From Gambelia wislizenii (Eukaryota > Chordata > Lepidosauria > Squamata > Crotaphytidae): 64,000 nucleotides of DNA. The first letter of the stretch is position 1, and the number at the start of each line of letters is the position of its first letter. The stretch spans positions 173,938,596 through 174,002,595 of the forward strand of contig JAUMIR010000005.1 of assembly GCA_030847615.1 (NCBI GenBank), in the 5' to 3' direction. Below are positions 22,863 through 33,275 of the stretch, in pieces. A program made the position numbers and the translations under genes. A model generated the notes under the pieces. It was not told the DNA's origin and made no database searches. It worked only from the letters and a program-made list of their open reading frames with translations.

Positions 22863-22985
22863 TTTGGTGGAAACAAAGGAGAGGAACGGAATGGTTCGAT
22901 CTTTACCCTCCTTCCCCCAGTAGGTTAAAACATTGTGTCATCAGGCTTTTAGGAACTGAAAGGGGTGGGCTTTTAATGATGTGTT

Positions 22986-23408
22986 TGTCAGGTTCAGTCC
23001 CAGATGTGACCTTTTCCTGCCAAATTCAGTTTTGCTGCTTAACCTTGTAGGTAATTGTGTTTGCATTTCTCTGTGCTTGTTAACGAGTGTGTAGCTTAAC
23101 TGTAGAAGGGGTATGTGGTCAATGTCAGGAATGGTTTGATAAGCCCTGAAGCTGGGTCTCAGCTCTGGGAAAAGGCTGATTGCTGGTACTGTGGGAAGAG
23201 GAAAAGGGAATGATGGGCAGTCAATGGTTGTGTAGCCCGCCAAATTTGGAAGCTTGGAATATGCTTTTAATGTACTGTTTGTCAGTTATGTTTCATTCTG
23301 AGCAATGGCCCTGTAGGATTCGCTTTCTGGATTACTGTACCAACAAAGTTTTCTGTTTTGAACTCTGAAACTGCTGGTCACTGAGTCTGAGAATGACAGT
23401 ACATGACA
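22986..23408. mobile_element. Probable solo LTR
   Basis: The insert begins TGTCAGGTTCAG and ends ACATGACA, i.e. TG...CA ends with a TGTCA/TGACA inverted pair. It is flanked by GTGTT (22981-22985) and GTGCT (23409-23413), a 5-bp near-duplication. Removing it rejoins L2 3' UTR sequence (TTTAATGATG with GTACTGTTTTATGG). No internal LTR-retrotransposon sequence is present. Orientation and family are not determined. Confidence 0.5.
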
Positions 23409-23587
23409 GTGCTGTACTGTTTTATGGTTTGCATAGAATATAGTCTCCTAATGAATTTTAATGTTTTTAATTTCATACATTCTTTAATGGACTTTTAAAC
23501 AGCTTTTGTATTTAGACTTTTGTTGAAGTTTATTTATTGTTTTAAAATCTGTATTGTTTTTAAATTTGTTGAAAGTTAAATATGGTG

Positions 23588-23821
23588 AGAGCAAGCATAG
23601 TGGAATGGTTTGGGTGTTGGACTATGGCTTGAGAAACCAGGGTTTGAATCCCCACTGAGCCATGGAAACCCACTGGGTGACCTCAGGCAAGTCATACTGC
23701 CTCAGCCTCAGAAGGCAAAGGTAACCCCCCTCTGAACAAATCTTGCCAAGAAAGCCCTGTGAAAGGTTTGCCTTAGAGTCACCATAAGTTGGCAACTATG
23801 TGAAAATGTACAACAACAACT
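23588..23821 (+). mobile_element. Sauria-type tRNA-derived SINE
   Basis: Plus orientation. tRNA-like head AAGCATAGTGGAATGGTTTG with B-box-like GGGTTTGAATCCC near 23640, core AAACCCACTGGGTGACC and GGCAAGTCATACTGCCTCAG, tail AGAGTCACCATAAGTTGGC, ending in (CAA)n. Inserted in the 3' UTR of an L2 LINE. Confidence 0.88.
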
Positions 23822-24072
23822 ACATCAAAGCCACCTTGAGTCCCACTATGGTGAGAAATGTTCAATATAAATGAATATAAAAACAACACAACACCTAAAG
23901 TGACCACTTCACTCTGCAACACTCAGCCCTAGATGTTTTTCCCATGGCATAGAGGGATCTTGAAAGCTAAATAACTGGGGGGGGTTGGTAGGAATTCAAC
24001 CACTGTATATAATGTTAAAAACGCAGAACCATTGTTGTTAAAACTTTACCCACAAATAGCAGCTGCAATGTG

Positions 24073-24378
24073 AAGTCGAAGGCTTTCACGGCCGGCAACC
24101 ATAGATTTTCCTTGGGGTTTTTTTCCGGGCTGTGAGGCCATGTTCTGGCTGCCATCTTCAGAGAATGGTTCTATACCCAGAAACTAACCATTCAATTACA
24201 CAAATTTACATATACTCCGCAGGGGTTCACAGCATATATAAACTCCACACACACACCTACCCAACCATTCTCTGAAGATGCCAACCACAGATGCAGGCGA
24301 AACGTCAGAAAAAACCTATTCCAGAACACGACCTCACAGCCCCCCCCCAAAAAAGCAACCAAGGAAAATCTATAGCAA
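24073..24378. mobile_element. Inverted retroelement ends (Penelope-like?)
   Basis: The left part (24073-24175) is the minus-strand form and the right part (24262-24378) the plus-strand form of the same sequence. ATTTTCCTTGG, GGGCTGTGAGG, CATGTTCTGG and CTTCAGAGAATGG on the left face their complements on the right. The right arm also has a segment missing on the left and encodes NHSLKMPTTDAGETSEK. A homologous segment lies at 60863-61480 on the minus strand. The peptide and the inverted arrangement suggest a Penelope-like element with inverted end repeats. Family assignment is from memory of that peptide and is uncertain. Confidence 0.5.
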
Positions 24379-24654
24379 CTGCAGTATTTGGAAATGAGTG
24401 ACACAATAGACAGAATCCTGTCAGTGACTTTATTTGATTCATTCCCTGCCTTTCTTTCAATTGGGACTCAAAATGGCTTACAATACAAGTTAAAACAAAA
24501 TAGCTAAAACACTACATAGTGCGGAAGTATAAAAAGCATTAAACCATACAACCAATTAAAACACTACTTTAAGGGCATTAATTTAAAAAAAAATACTTTA
24601 GAACATGGAATATATAGCACATATGTAAAAAGCACACCTAATTCCTATCCATGT
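24379..24654. other. No recognisable feature
   Basis: AT-rich, unassigned. Confidence 0.4.
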
Positions 24655-24985
24655 TTGTTGACAGATTTCAGTTAGAACTAGAGTAGATTCTGTCTTCCTG
24701 TCACGGAGCAGCTCTATTGTTATGCCATCTGTACCTGGTGGTTTATTTCTCCCAAGTGCTCAGAGTGCAGCTTCCACTTCACTTTCTAAAATTGGAGGTT
24801 GATCTTCATATGGTTCTTCCTTGAATGAACCTGTCATTTTTTCATTTCTTTTATATAGTTCTTCTGTGTATTGTTTCTATTGTCTTTTTATTTCTGCTTT
24901 GTTGTGTAATGTGCTCCCCTGCTGGTTATAGAGCATAAAGCATCCCCACTTTTGGTTTAAATTTCCCTTTGATTTCTCAGATCTT
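24655..24985 (-). pseudogene. Bov-B (RTE) LINE, inverted 5' segment
   Basis: The minus strand encodes YTEELYKRNEKMTGSFKEEP, then PPILESEVEAALWALGRNK and PPGTDGITIELLRDRK, the block just before the reverse transcriptase fingers of Bov-B. It lies head-to-head with the plus-strand palm segment at 24995-25440. Roughly 60-90 codons between the two parts are missing. Dead fragment. Confidence 0.85.
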
Positions 24986-24994
24986 GTGAAAGAG

Positions 24995-25440
24995 GTCTCT
25001 TCAGACAAGAATTGCCAGATGCCCTCACTATATGGAGAGAGAAATGCCAGATATCCAAGCTGGGTTCAGTAAAGGAAGGGACACTAAGGATCATATTGCA
25101 ACCATACATTGGATAATGGAGCACATACAAAAAAAATCAAGGGGAAACCAGCCTGTGTTTTATAGGTAATAGCAAAGCTTTTGATTGTGTAGATCATGAA
25201 AAACTATGGATTGCTCTTAGAGAAATGGGTATGCCACAGGTTTTTATTGTCCTGATGCATAACCATTATTGAGGGCAAGAGGCTACTGTCAGGAGAGAAT
25301 ATGGAGAAAGGGAAATGTTTCAAATTGAGAAGAGGGTCAGACAAGGTTGCATTTTATCATCCTACCTGATTAATTTGTCAGCTGAACATATCATACATAA
25401 AGCAGAATTAGACTTGGATGAAGGAGGCATGAAAATTGGA
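24995..25440 (+). pseudogene. Bov-B (RTE) LINE, reverse transcriptase palm segment
   Basis: Plus-strand reading with frameshifts: MPDIQAGFSKGRDTKDHIA, TIHWIMEHIQK, then NSKAFDCVDHEKLWIALREM (motif A), GQEATVRREYGEREMFQIEK and RVRQGCILSSYLINLSAEHI (motif B), ending GGMKIGG at 25440. The catalytic motif C (expected next) is absent because the sequence runs into an AT microsatellite and then the L1. The element continues after the L1 at 31412. Confidence 0.88.
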
Positions 25441-25666
25441 GGATATATATACATATATATATTTCTTTCAATTTCTGTACTTAAAATGTAATGATATATA
25501 AAGATATCACGATTGGGAGTTATATTGAGAAATTAATTAGACATCTGAGTAAACATAAGAGGGTAAATTGATTGTGAAGAGACAGATATAGATATAGATA
25601 TTGTATGTGTATATATACATATATACGTGTATATAGGCATATGTGTATATACACACTTCCCTCCCC

Positions 25667-25710
<44 letters not shown>

Positions 25711-25724
25711 TTCCCTCCCCTCCA
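25441..25724. repeat. TA/TG microsatellite with duplicated block
   Basis: TA- and TATG-rich simple sequence. The block ACACTTCCCTCCCCTCCAA occurs twice (about 25653-25671 and 25707-25725), separated by a pure (TA)n run. Confidence 0.8.
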
Positions 25725-26047
25725 AAAAAGAGGGAATACGGTGGGTTGGAAAGGAGTGAAAATAAACTGAAAAGATAACCAGAGACAACAATACAATTAG
25801 GGGAATAAGCAACAACGAATAAGGAAATAAGAAGCAAGAAAAGGAAAAAAGGGGGGAAGGAGGAAAAGGGGAAAAGGGAGAAAAAAGGAAGAAATAAATG
25901 AGAGTGAAGAGAAATAATAAAAGTAATAGATATAAGGGAAAAATAAAAACCAAAAAGCGAGAAGAAAAAGTAATAGAAAGGAATAGGGGAGGTCAGAAGG
26001 TCACAAGGGGAAAACCCTTCTCTTCCTTTCCTTCAGCAGACCAAGGG

Positions 26048-27232
26048 ATGCCAATTACTAGAAAAGCTCTAGCACAACAACAGTCTCAGATACAAACTAT
26101 GAGAAGGTCATCATTGGATATGACAGCTAAAGTAACAGATATCAATCAACTTTTAATGTCAGAATTAAAAAAATGAGAACAGAGCTAAAAATGATATGGA
26201 AGAACTGAAAGAGGAAATAAGAGCGGACATTCAAAAACAACTGGACACTTTTGGTTCACATTTAGAAACTGTAACAAACGATGTATCAAAGATTAATAAA
26301 GACATTCAAGAAATTCAGGATAAGACAGGTAGGTTAGAAAAAAGGATGAAGGCAATAGAAACTCAATTGGAACAAGAAGAAAATTACAAAGTAATCCAGG
26401 AAACAAGATTCAGATCAAAATGTATCAAATTTAGAGGACTGGGAGAACAAGCTGAGGAAGATTTATCTGTAAGAGTGATTCCAGCAATAGCAGAATTTAT
26501 AGGATGGGTAACTGAACAGCTAGATTTGGAGATTGATAAATTATATCACATTGATTCTTGGATTGCAAAAAAGAATAAAATCCCTAGGGATATTGTAATA
26601 TACTGTACCAGGGAAAAGGTAAAGGATATTATTATCCAGAAAAATTTTGCAGAGCCTCTTAAAATAGACAATCAAATAGTAAAAATTTTTAAGCATATTC
26701 CAATCCAAATAATAAAAAAGAGAAGAGAATATTTATTTTAACTCAAGTTTTATGAGAAAGAAATATCTCTTGCAAATGGAACAAAACAGAGGGAATCACT
26801 CTGACATATAATTACAAGAAATATGTAATCAGTTCAATATCTAAAGCAAAAGATTTTCTAGTGAAAGTGTTAGGATGTAAGAAAGATGCAAATTTAAAGG
26901 CTAATAAAGAAAGTGAGGGACAAAATGAAAGAAAAAGTGAGGATGTTTCAGAAAAAGGAGAAGTAACAGAGGAGGAAAGGACAGCCCAAGATAAAGAACA
27001 AATAGTGAAGAGCTTAGCCCCACAGGGGTCAAAGATAAGAAGGAATTTAAGGAGAAAGATAGTTGAAGAGCTAAAAGTAAGAAAAGAAGATAGTGATAAG
27101 GATACAGTTAATAGGGATAAAGAAGAAGGACTAGACTCAGAATTTGAAAGCGAGGAAGAAGAAGGAGAAGAGAAAGAGTCTGGAGAAATAGAGGAAGAGT
27201 TAGAAGGCACTAGAGGTGGTAATACTGTATAA
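26048..27232 (+). pseudogene. L1 ORF1 (nucleic-acid-binding protein), frameshifted
   Basis: The chosen start (26048) gives MPITRKALAQQQ. The N-terminal part runs to 26176, where the frame shifts. The middle (26196-26741) has a heptad-like coiled coil (IQKQLDTFGSHLETVTNDVSK ... LEKRMKAIETQLEQEE), then the RRM-like and C-terminal domain of L1 ORF1p (FRSKCIKFRGLGEQAEEDL, IYCTREKVKDIIIQKNF). A second frameshift near 26740 leads to 26861-27232, an unusually acidic and lysine-rich tail (long E/K/S runs ending EELEGTRGGNTV). In living elements the protein coats L1 RNA as trimers. Here it is dead. The acidic tail is longer than I would expect of mammalian ORF1p. Confidence 0.85.
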
Positions 27233-27279
27233 AACTGTATTAAAACTAAACTTGTATAATAAATTTAGTTGAATGTAAA

Positions 27280-30200
27280 ATGGTGTATAATGTGGTTTTG
27301 TGGAATGTATGAGATTTAAACTCTCCACATAAGAGGAGAATGGTGTTTCAGTATCTGGAAAAACTTAGGGCAGATGTAATCTGCCTTCAAGGAACTCATA
27401 TCAAGGATGGGAAACAATATTTATTGAGAAACATAAAATTGGGGAAAGTCTACGCAACAAATTATGAAAAGAAAAAGAGGGGAGTAGCTATATATGTAAA
27501 CATAAAATTTGAATCTAAAGAGGTATTCAAGGATAAAAAAGGATCATACTTAGGTATACAAATGAAGATGCAAGAAAGGAAAATCCTCCTGGTAGGTGTC
27601 TATGGACCTCAAAATAATAAGAGCCAGTATATTGAAAAATTATATGTGAAAATTATGGAACAGGATTATGAAAATTATATACTAATGGGAGATTGGAATG
27701 GAGTCCTGGATCCTAATATAGACAGATCAAGTAAAAGGAAATCACACCCCAATCATGGGAAATTACCAAAAAACCTAGAGGAAACGATGGAGCAACAAAT
27801 ATTAACAGATATTTGGAGACATAAACATAATAAGGAAAGAGATTACACCTTCTACTCAGACTGATTCAAATCATGGTCAAGAATAGACATGTTCTTAATA
27901 TCCAAAGGGTTAATAAAGGAAATAAAAGGTGTAGATATATTGCAAAGAGTTATATCAGACCACTGTCCAATTAGATTAAAAATGCAAAGTGTTAAGAGAG
28001 ACTACAATTGGAGATTTAAGGACATTCTGCTTAAAGACAAAGCTACAGTTGAAAAGATAAAAAAAAGAATTAAGATTCTTTTCTAAAGAGAACTTAGAAA
28101 AAGGAACACCATTACAGACGGTTTGGGACGCGGGTAAATCAGTCATAAGAGGAGTACTGATGCAACAATTTGAATTAAGGAGAAAAAGAAAGAACAAAGA
28201 AAAGGAGTTGTTAAACGACATATCAATGAAAGAGAAAATATTAAAAATAAACCCCAAGAACAGAGAAGTCAGATACGAATTGACAAAGTTGAAAAAAACA
28301 ATTGGATAAAGAAATAACTAATGAAATAGGAAAGAAATTAAAATATATGAAATATAAGTTTTTTGAAAACACCAATAAGCCTGGAAAATGGCTTGCATAT
28401 AGGCTAAGAAAAGAAAAGGAGAGGAAAATGATAATAGAGATAAAACATAATAACCAACACTTTACTAAACAAAAGGATATTATGATGGTATTCCATGGAT
28501 ATTATACAAAATTATATGAGAAACACTTATCAAATAAGGAAACCACACAACAAATTGAAGAATATTTAAAAGAAACAAACATCGAGAGAATTGATGAGAG
28601 CCAAAAATCAAGAGTTGAACAAAATGATAACTAAAGAGGAAATAAGAGAAGCAATCAAAAGCCTGAAATCAGGGAAATCTCCTGGTCCTGATGGATATAC
28701 AGCATTATATTATAAAACGTTTGTAGAAGAATTGATTAACCTGCTATATAGATTATTTAATGGGATGGAAGAGAGGTGTTGTACAACATCTTGGCAAGGA
28801 GCTGACATAACATTAATTGCTAAACCAGAAAAAGACCCAACACTCCCATCAAGTTACAGACCAGTATCATTGCTAAATGTGGACTACAAAATTTTTGCGA
28901 AAATTTTGTCAGAAAGATTAAAAATAGTAATGTCAACATATATTAAGAAAGACCAGAATGAATTTCTTCCAAACAGACAGATTAAAGATAAATTCAAACA
29001 TTATTATATATAATAGAGATGTATGACAAATGTAATAAGAAATTAGCAATGATATTCATAGATGCCCAGAAGGCATTCGATAACATCAGATGGGAATTTA
29101 TGTTTGCAACTTTGGAGAAGATGGGAATTGGTGATAGGTATTTAAATTGGATAAAAAACATATACCAGACCCAGCAAGCTCATATAATTGTTAATGGACT
29201 CAAATCTAAAACTTGCCAGATAGGTAGAGGAATGCAGCAAGGATGTCCTATGTCCCTGCTACTTTTTATAATTACTCTAGAAGTTCTAAACAGGAGGATA
29301 GAGGCAGAAACAGGAATCTCTGGACCCAAATTTCAAAATAATGAAATAAAATACAAAGCCTTCGCTGATGATTTAGTGTATTTTCTGGATAATCCCATAG
29401 GGAGTATAGGAAAGTTGACTTAAGTAATAGAAAAATTTGACACTATGGCAGGATTAAAAATCAATAAAGAAAAGACATCTATATTAACTAAGAATCTGAC
29501 TAGAGTAGAAAAGTTAGAAATAGAAAAAGAATAAAAGTTTACCATAGTAAAGAAGGTTAGCTATCTAGGGATAATAATTACAAACAGGAACTCAGAACTT
29601 TATGAAAACAATTATAACAAAGTATGGAAAGAAATTAGGAAAGATCTAAAAAGATGGAGCAACTTAAATCTCTCCTTTTTCGGACGTATATCAACAATTA
29701 AGATGAACATTCTGCTGAAGGTAATGTGTTTATTTCAAAACATCCCAATTTTGACTTCAGATACACTTTTTAAGATGTGGAATAAGGAGTTATCAGAATT
29801 TATATGGGCTGGGAAAAAGCCCAGAATCAAAAAGAAAATTTTATGGGACACAAGGGAAAGAGGCGGATTTGGCCTCCTAGACCTGAGATTATATTATCAT
29901 GCAAATGCACTTGTTTGGATTATAGATTGGATAAATCTGGAAAATGAAAAACTTCTCCAATTGGAGGATTTTTAATCTCAGATTCGGGTGGCACGCGTAC
30001 ATGTGGCACAACAAAGTAGCAATACACAAAGACTTTAGCCATCACTATATAAGAAGAGCCCTTATGACAGTCTGGGTCTTTTATAAAAGAAAGTTATTTT
30101 TGAGAGTTCCCTTATGTGTTTCTAGCCATGAGGCGTTTTATAAAATAGAAAATCTATATAGAGGAAAGTGGCTAACATACAAAATGATTCTAAAAAGAAA

Positions 30201-31017
30201 AGGGGAGAAATATGAAATAAAAACGCAAGAAGAACTTAAAGAAGAAGGATACCCCTATCATTGGTTTCTCCACAGGCAGCTTTTGGAAAGATTCAAATTT
30301 GACACTAAGCTGGAAGGAATTGAATCAGAGGAAGTAGAGTTTGAGAAAATTATAAATGGAGAAAAACAAAAATTAGTCTCAAAAAATTATAAATTACTGT
30401 TAAAACTCAATTTGGAGTCAGAAGGAATTAAAAACCATATGATCAAATGGGCACAGCAAATAGGCCATGAAATAAAGCTAGAAGAGTGGGAAAAGGCATG
30501 GGTCAAGAACATTCGGTTTACAAGAAGTTATGCCCTGAGAGAAAATTTTTACAAAATGATCAATATGTGGTATATGACTCCAGAGAAATTATCAAAGATT
30601 TATAAAAACATACCAAATATATGCTGGAAGTGTGGAGAAACAAAAGGAACGTTTATCCACATTTGGTGGAGCTGTAAGAAGTCAAAGAAATTCTGGAAGA
30701 TAATACACAATCTGATCATGAAAACGTTAAAAATAGATATTCCATTTAATCCAGAACTTTATCTATTAAACATGTTACATAAATTACACCCAACAATTCA
30801 AAAGAAATATGGTAATATCCTATTGTATGCAGTAACAGCGGCAAGGTTGATATTTGCCAAGATGTGGAAAGATGAAAAAATACCATCAACAAATAAGTGG
30901 GTAAAGAAAATGCTAGATTTTTATGAAATGGAGAGACTCTCAATTATTTTAGATGAAAAGAAAACTTGGAAAGATCTAGAAGGATGGCAAGACATAATTA
31001 ACTTAAATGAATGCTAG
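27280..31017 (+). pseudogene. L1 ORF2 (endonuclease-reverse transcriptase), dead
   Basis: About 1,245 codons, the usual L1 ORF2 length. Endonuclease (27280-28000): NVVLWNV, stop TGA at 27310, then ADVICLQGTHIK. The normally conserved Glu of LQETH is Gly (27391-27393), while MGDWNGVLDP and ISDHCPIRLKM remain. Reverse transcriptase (28610-29420): SYRPVSLLNVDYKIFAKIL, motif A IFIDAQKAFDNIRW, motif B GRGMQQGCPMSLLLF and catalytic FADD at 29361-29372. The C-terminal region (29944-31017) includes the cysteine cluster CWKCGETKGTFIHIWWSC near 30621-30675. In-frame stops at 27310, 27862, 29421 and 29532; frameshifts near 28080, 28290, 28600, 29010 and 29970. The last 357 codons are open. Confidence 0.92.
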
Positions 31018-31411
31018 AAATAAGGAAATTAAGGAAAGATAATAAATAGAGGAAGAATTAGTTAAACAGAGGAGTTAATAATAAAAAATAAGGGAAACAA
31101 TGAATGACAATATATAAATACCAGGAGAAAGAAAAATGAGGGAAGTCGGGGTGTTGTGTCATGTGTATGTTTTTTTAAAGAAGAACGTAAACATTTGTGT
31201 GTTGTTTTTTGTTTGTTAGTCTGTTTGTATGTTTGTTCTATGGCTAATATTCTTTATTACTTCCCTCATGGGAACTGTAGGAGGTAAAACAAGACTGAAA
31301 TTGCAGTTTTTGCTATTGTGCTGCAATGGAAATAATGTGAATGTGAAGTTTTCTTATTGTTGTTTTGTTTTGTGTTTCTCTTTTAAATAAAGATAATAAT
31401 TTTTAAAAAAC

Positions 31412-31456
31412 AGATAAACAAATGGTTCCTAGAGCAAATAAAGCCTGAACTCTTCC
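31412..31456 (+). pseudogene. Bov-B LINE, small segment between L1 and L2
   Basis: Encodes INKWFLEQIKPELFL, which matches the Bov-B region before the C-terminal FGHIMRR motif. It proves that the L1 and the following L2 both lie inside one Bov-B copy. The roughly 100 codons expected between 25440 and this segment are missing. Confidence 0.75.
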
Positions 31457-31888
31457 TAATAATAATAATAATAATATTTATTTTTATCCCACCCCTCTGT
31501 TAAAAACAATCAGGGCGGCTTACAAAAATTAAAATACCAATACAAATTAAAATCCCCAAACAACACCCACCCCGCCCTCCCCATAAAAAGACATTAAACC
31601 AAATACATTAAAACAACTGATATAAAATCACATTAAAATAATAAATAATAAACAGCCAGCAGACTAAAAAGGATCAGGAGCCCCTGAGGCCGGGAACTAA
31701 TTAGGAAAGGCCTGCCGAAAGAGATCCGTCTTCAGTGCTTTTTTAAAGCTACTCAGGCTCGTCATCTGACGGATCTCATTGGGCAGGCCATTCCACAATT
31801 TGGGGGTGATTACTGAAAAGGCCCTCTGGGAGGTTGCAGACAGCCTAGATTTTTGTGGCTGAAGCAAATTCCTCCCAGAGGACCTAGA
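31457..31888 (-). pseudogene. L2-clade LINE 3' end
   Basis: The plus strand begins with (AAT)n, i.e. an (ATT)n tail on the minus strand, followed by the 3' UTR block TTTATTTTTATCCCACCCCTCTG. The minus strand encodes SRSSGRNLLQPQKSRLSATS, QRAFSVITPKLWNGLPNEIR and SSFKKALKTDLFRQAF (31697-31894). Same family as 59393-60060. Inserted in Bov-B between ELFL and EAKMTKL. Confidence 0.85.
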
Positions 31889-32118
31889 AGCCAAGATGAC
31901 TAAACTGTGACTGTTTCTACTTTGGCCATATCATGAGGAGACATGACTCATTAGAAGAAAAAAAAACAATGAAAAGAGGAAGACCACATTACAGATGGAT
32001 AAACTCTATCAAGGAAGCCTCATCCCTGAATCTGCAAGACCTGAGCAGAGCTGTTGAGGATAGGGTGAGTTATACAATCACCATAAGTTGAAGCTGACTT
32101 GATGGCAGTGAACAACAA
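31889..32118 (+). pseudogene. Bov-B LINE 3' end
   Basis: Encodes, with one stop and a frameshift, EAKMTKL then YFGHIMRRHDSLEE, KKTMKRGRPHYRWINSIKEA and SSLNLQDLSRAVEDRV, the Bov-B C-terminus. The 3' tail ACCATAAGTTGAAGCTGACTTGATGGC matches the tails of the SINEs in this window and ends in ACAACAAAA near 32118. Confidence 0.9.
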
Positions 32119-32139
32119 AAATTGCATGTCATTCCACCC

Positions 32140-32960
32140 CAATCATTTAAGGCTGAGGCCCTGTTTAAATTATAAAGGTTTAAATAAGAAGAGAACAGAG
32201 AGTGGGTAAATCATATATCAATTGTGAAGGAGTTCCATAGATTAGGAGCAGCCACCAAGAAGGCTCTCTGTTGTGTGCTTATCAAATGAAACTGGGAAAG
32301 TGATGGAATGGAAAGAAAGCCTTCCCCCAGAGACTGAGCAGGGTAATAAAGGGAGATAGAGGGTTTCAGATAGTCTGGGCTTAGGCCATATAGGGCTTTA
32401 TAGGTGATTTGAATTGTGCCTGGAAATGGACAGTGAGCCAGTGGAGCTGTTTCAGCAAGGGAACTATATGGTCCCTATATCCAGCCCTGATCAACAGTCT
32501 ATCTGCAGCAATTTGGACCTGGAGTTTCCAAACAGTTTCCAAAGGCAACCTCACATAGAGTTTGTTGCAGTAATTCAAATGGGATGTAATCAAGGTATGT
32601 GCCACCATGGCCAGATCAGACATCTACAGGAATGGGTGCAGCAGGTGCACGCATCTTAATTGTTCAAACACAGTCCTGGCCACTTCTGACACCTTGTCCT
32701 CCATGTTCAGAGAAAAGTCCAAGAGTATGCCCAAGCTATGGACCTGAGCATTCAGGGGGAGTGTAACCTCATCCAGCACAGGCTGAATCCCTATTCCTGA
32801 TCTTCCTCCTGAATGACCACAGGCACCTCTGTTATGTCTAGATTAAGCTACAACTTGTTCACTTTCATTCCTGACAACAGACACTGCTTCAGTACAGAGA
32901 CATCTTCCTTGGAGTTGGACTTGTACTGCTTGGACCTATCCAGCTATAAAAAATATTTAC
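32140..32960 (-). pseudogene. L2-clade LINE fragment
   Basis: Minus-strand blocks from 5' to 3': GMKVNKL-LNLDITEVPVV (about 32820-32890), HSLGILLDFSLNMEDKVSEV (about 32690-32750), MSDLAMVAHTLITSHLNYCN and AGYRDHIVPLLKQLHWLTVH with FQAQFK (32381-32623). This is the thumb and C-terminal region of an L2-type reverse transcriptase. 32140-32380 would hold the remainder, degraded. Different subfamily from 31457-31888. Confidence 0.8.
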
Positions 32961-33127
32961 ACAAGTGGTTGTTCTTTCTAGGAGGTTGTGGAAGAATGGT
33001 ATTCTGCTATAGGTTGTACAAGTGGTGTTCAGCATAACTATTGTGCAAGCACTTGTGCTTTCTAGGAAGTTGCCAGGTTCCTCCGGTTCACTTGGTGGTT
33101 GGGGAGTAACTGCTGCTTTGCTCAAGA

Positions 33128-33275
33128 GGCAAGCATGAGACATTGTCTCCTGTTGCAGTGGTGCAATCAGTTGTACAATGGTGCAATCCAGTATCACTTC
33201 AGCATATGTGACCCCAGTATTCAGTTATGCAATGGTGCAATCCACCATTCCAGCATAATGTAACCCCAGTGTAGT
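33128..33275. repeat. Short tandem repeat, about 60-bp unit
   Basis: TGCAATGGTGCAATCCA-type blocks followed by CAGCATAATGTRACCCCAGT recur at about 33160-33221 and 33222-33275, with a partial earlier copy at 33152-33170. Two to three diverged units. Confidence 0.7.

Larger units (their letters stand above)
22190..23885 (+). pseudogene. L2-clade LINE 3' end, interrupted three times
   Basis: Plus-strand coding blocks give the L2-type ORF2 C-terminus: LLVHFQAQFKVLVMTYKAL and GPGYLKDRIPLYDPIRPLR (22250-22419). Beyond the Helitron the frame continues as LVETKERNGMVRSLPSFP (22864-22920) and RLKHCVIRLLGTERGG (to 22985). The 3' UTR appears at 23409-23587, and the terminal block AAAGCCACCTTGAGTCCCAC at 23822-23885. 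Insertions are the Helitron (22420-22862), a probable solo LTR (22986-23408) and a SINE (23588-23821). Removing them restores a continuous L2 tail. Frames are broken; dead copy. Confidence 0.75.
25725..31411 (+). mobile_element. L1-clade LINE, nearly full length
   Basis: A purine-rich 5' leader (25725-26047) is followed by ORF1 (26048-27232), a short spacer, ORF2 (27280-31017) and an about 390-bp 3' UTR with AATAAA at about 31386 and an A-rich end near 31411. The plus strand is strongly A-rich, as in other L1s. Stops and frameshifts in both frames make it inactive. It lies inside a Bov-B copy (24655-25440 and 31412-32118). Confidence 0.9.

Noticed and set aside
22509..22923. Gly-rich or Pro-rich proteins
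   Set aside because: Produced by the G-rich minisatellite in the Helitron; no homology.
25520..25953. Hydrophobic, Ile/Tyr-rich frames on the minus strand
   Set aside because: Translations of TA/TG microsatellite and of the antisense of the L1 purine-rich leader.
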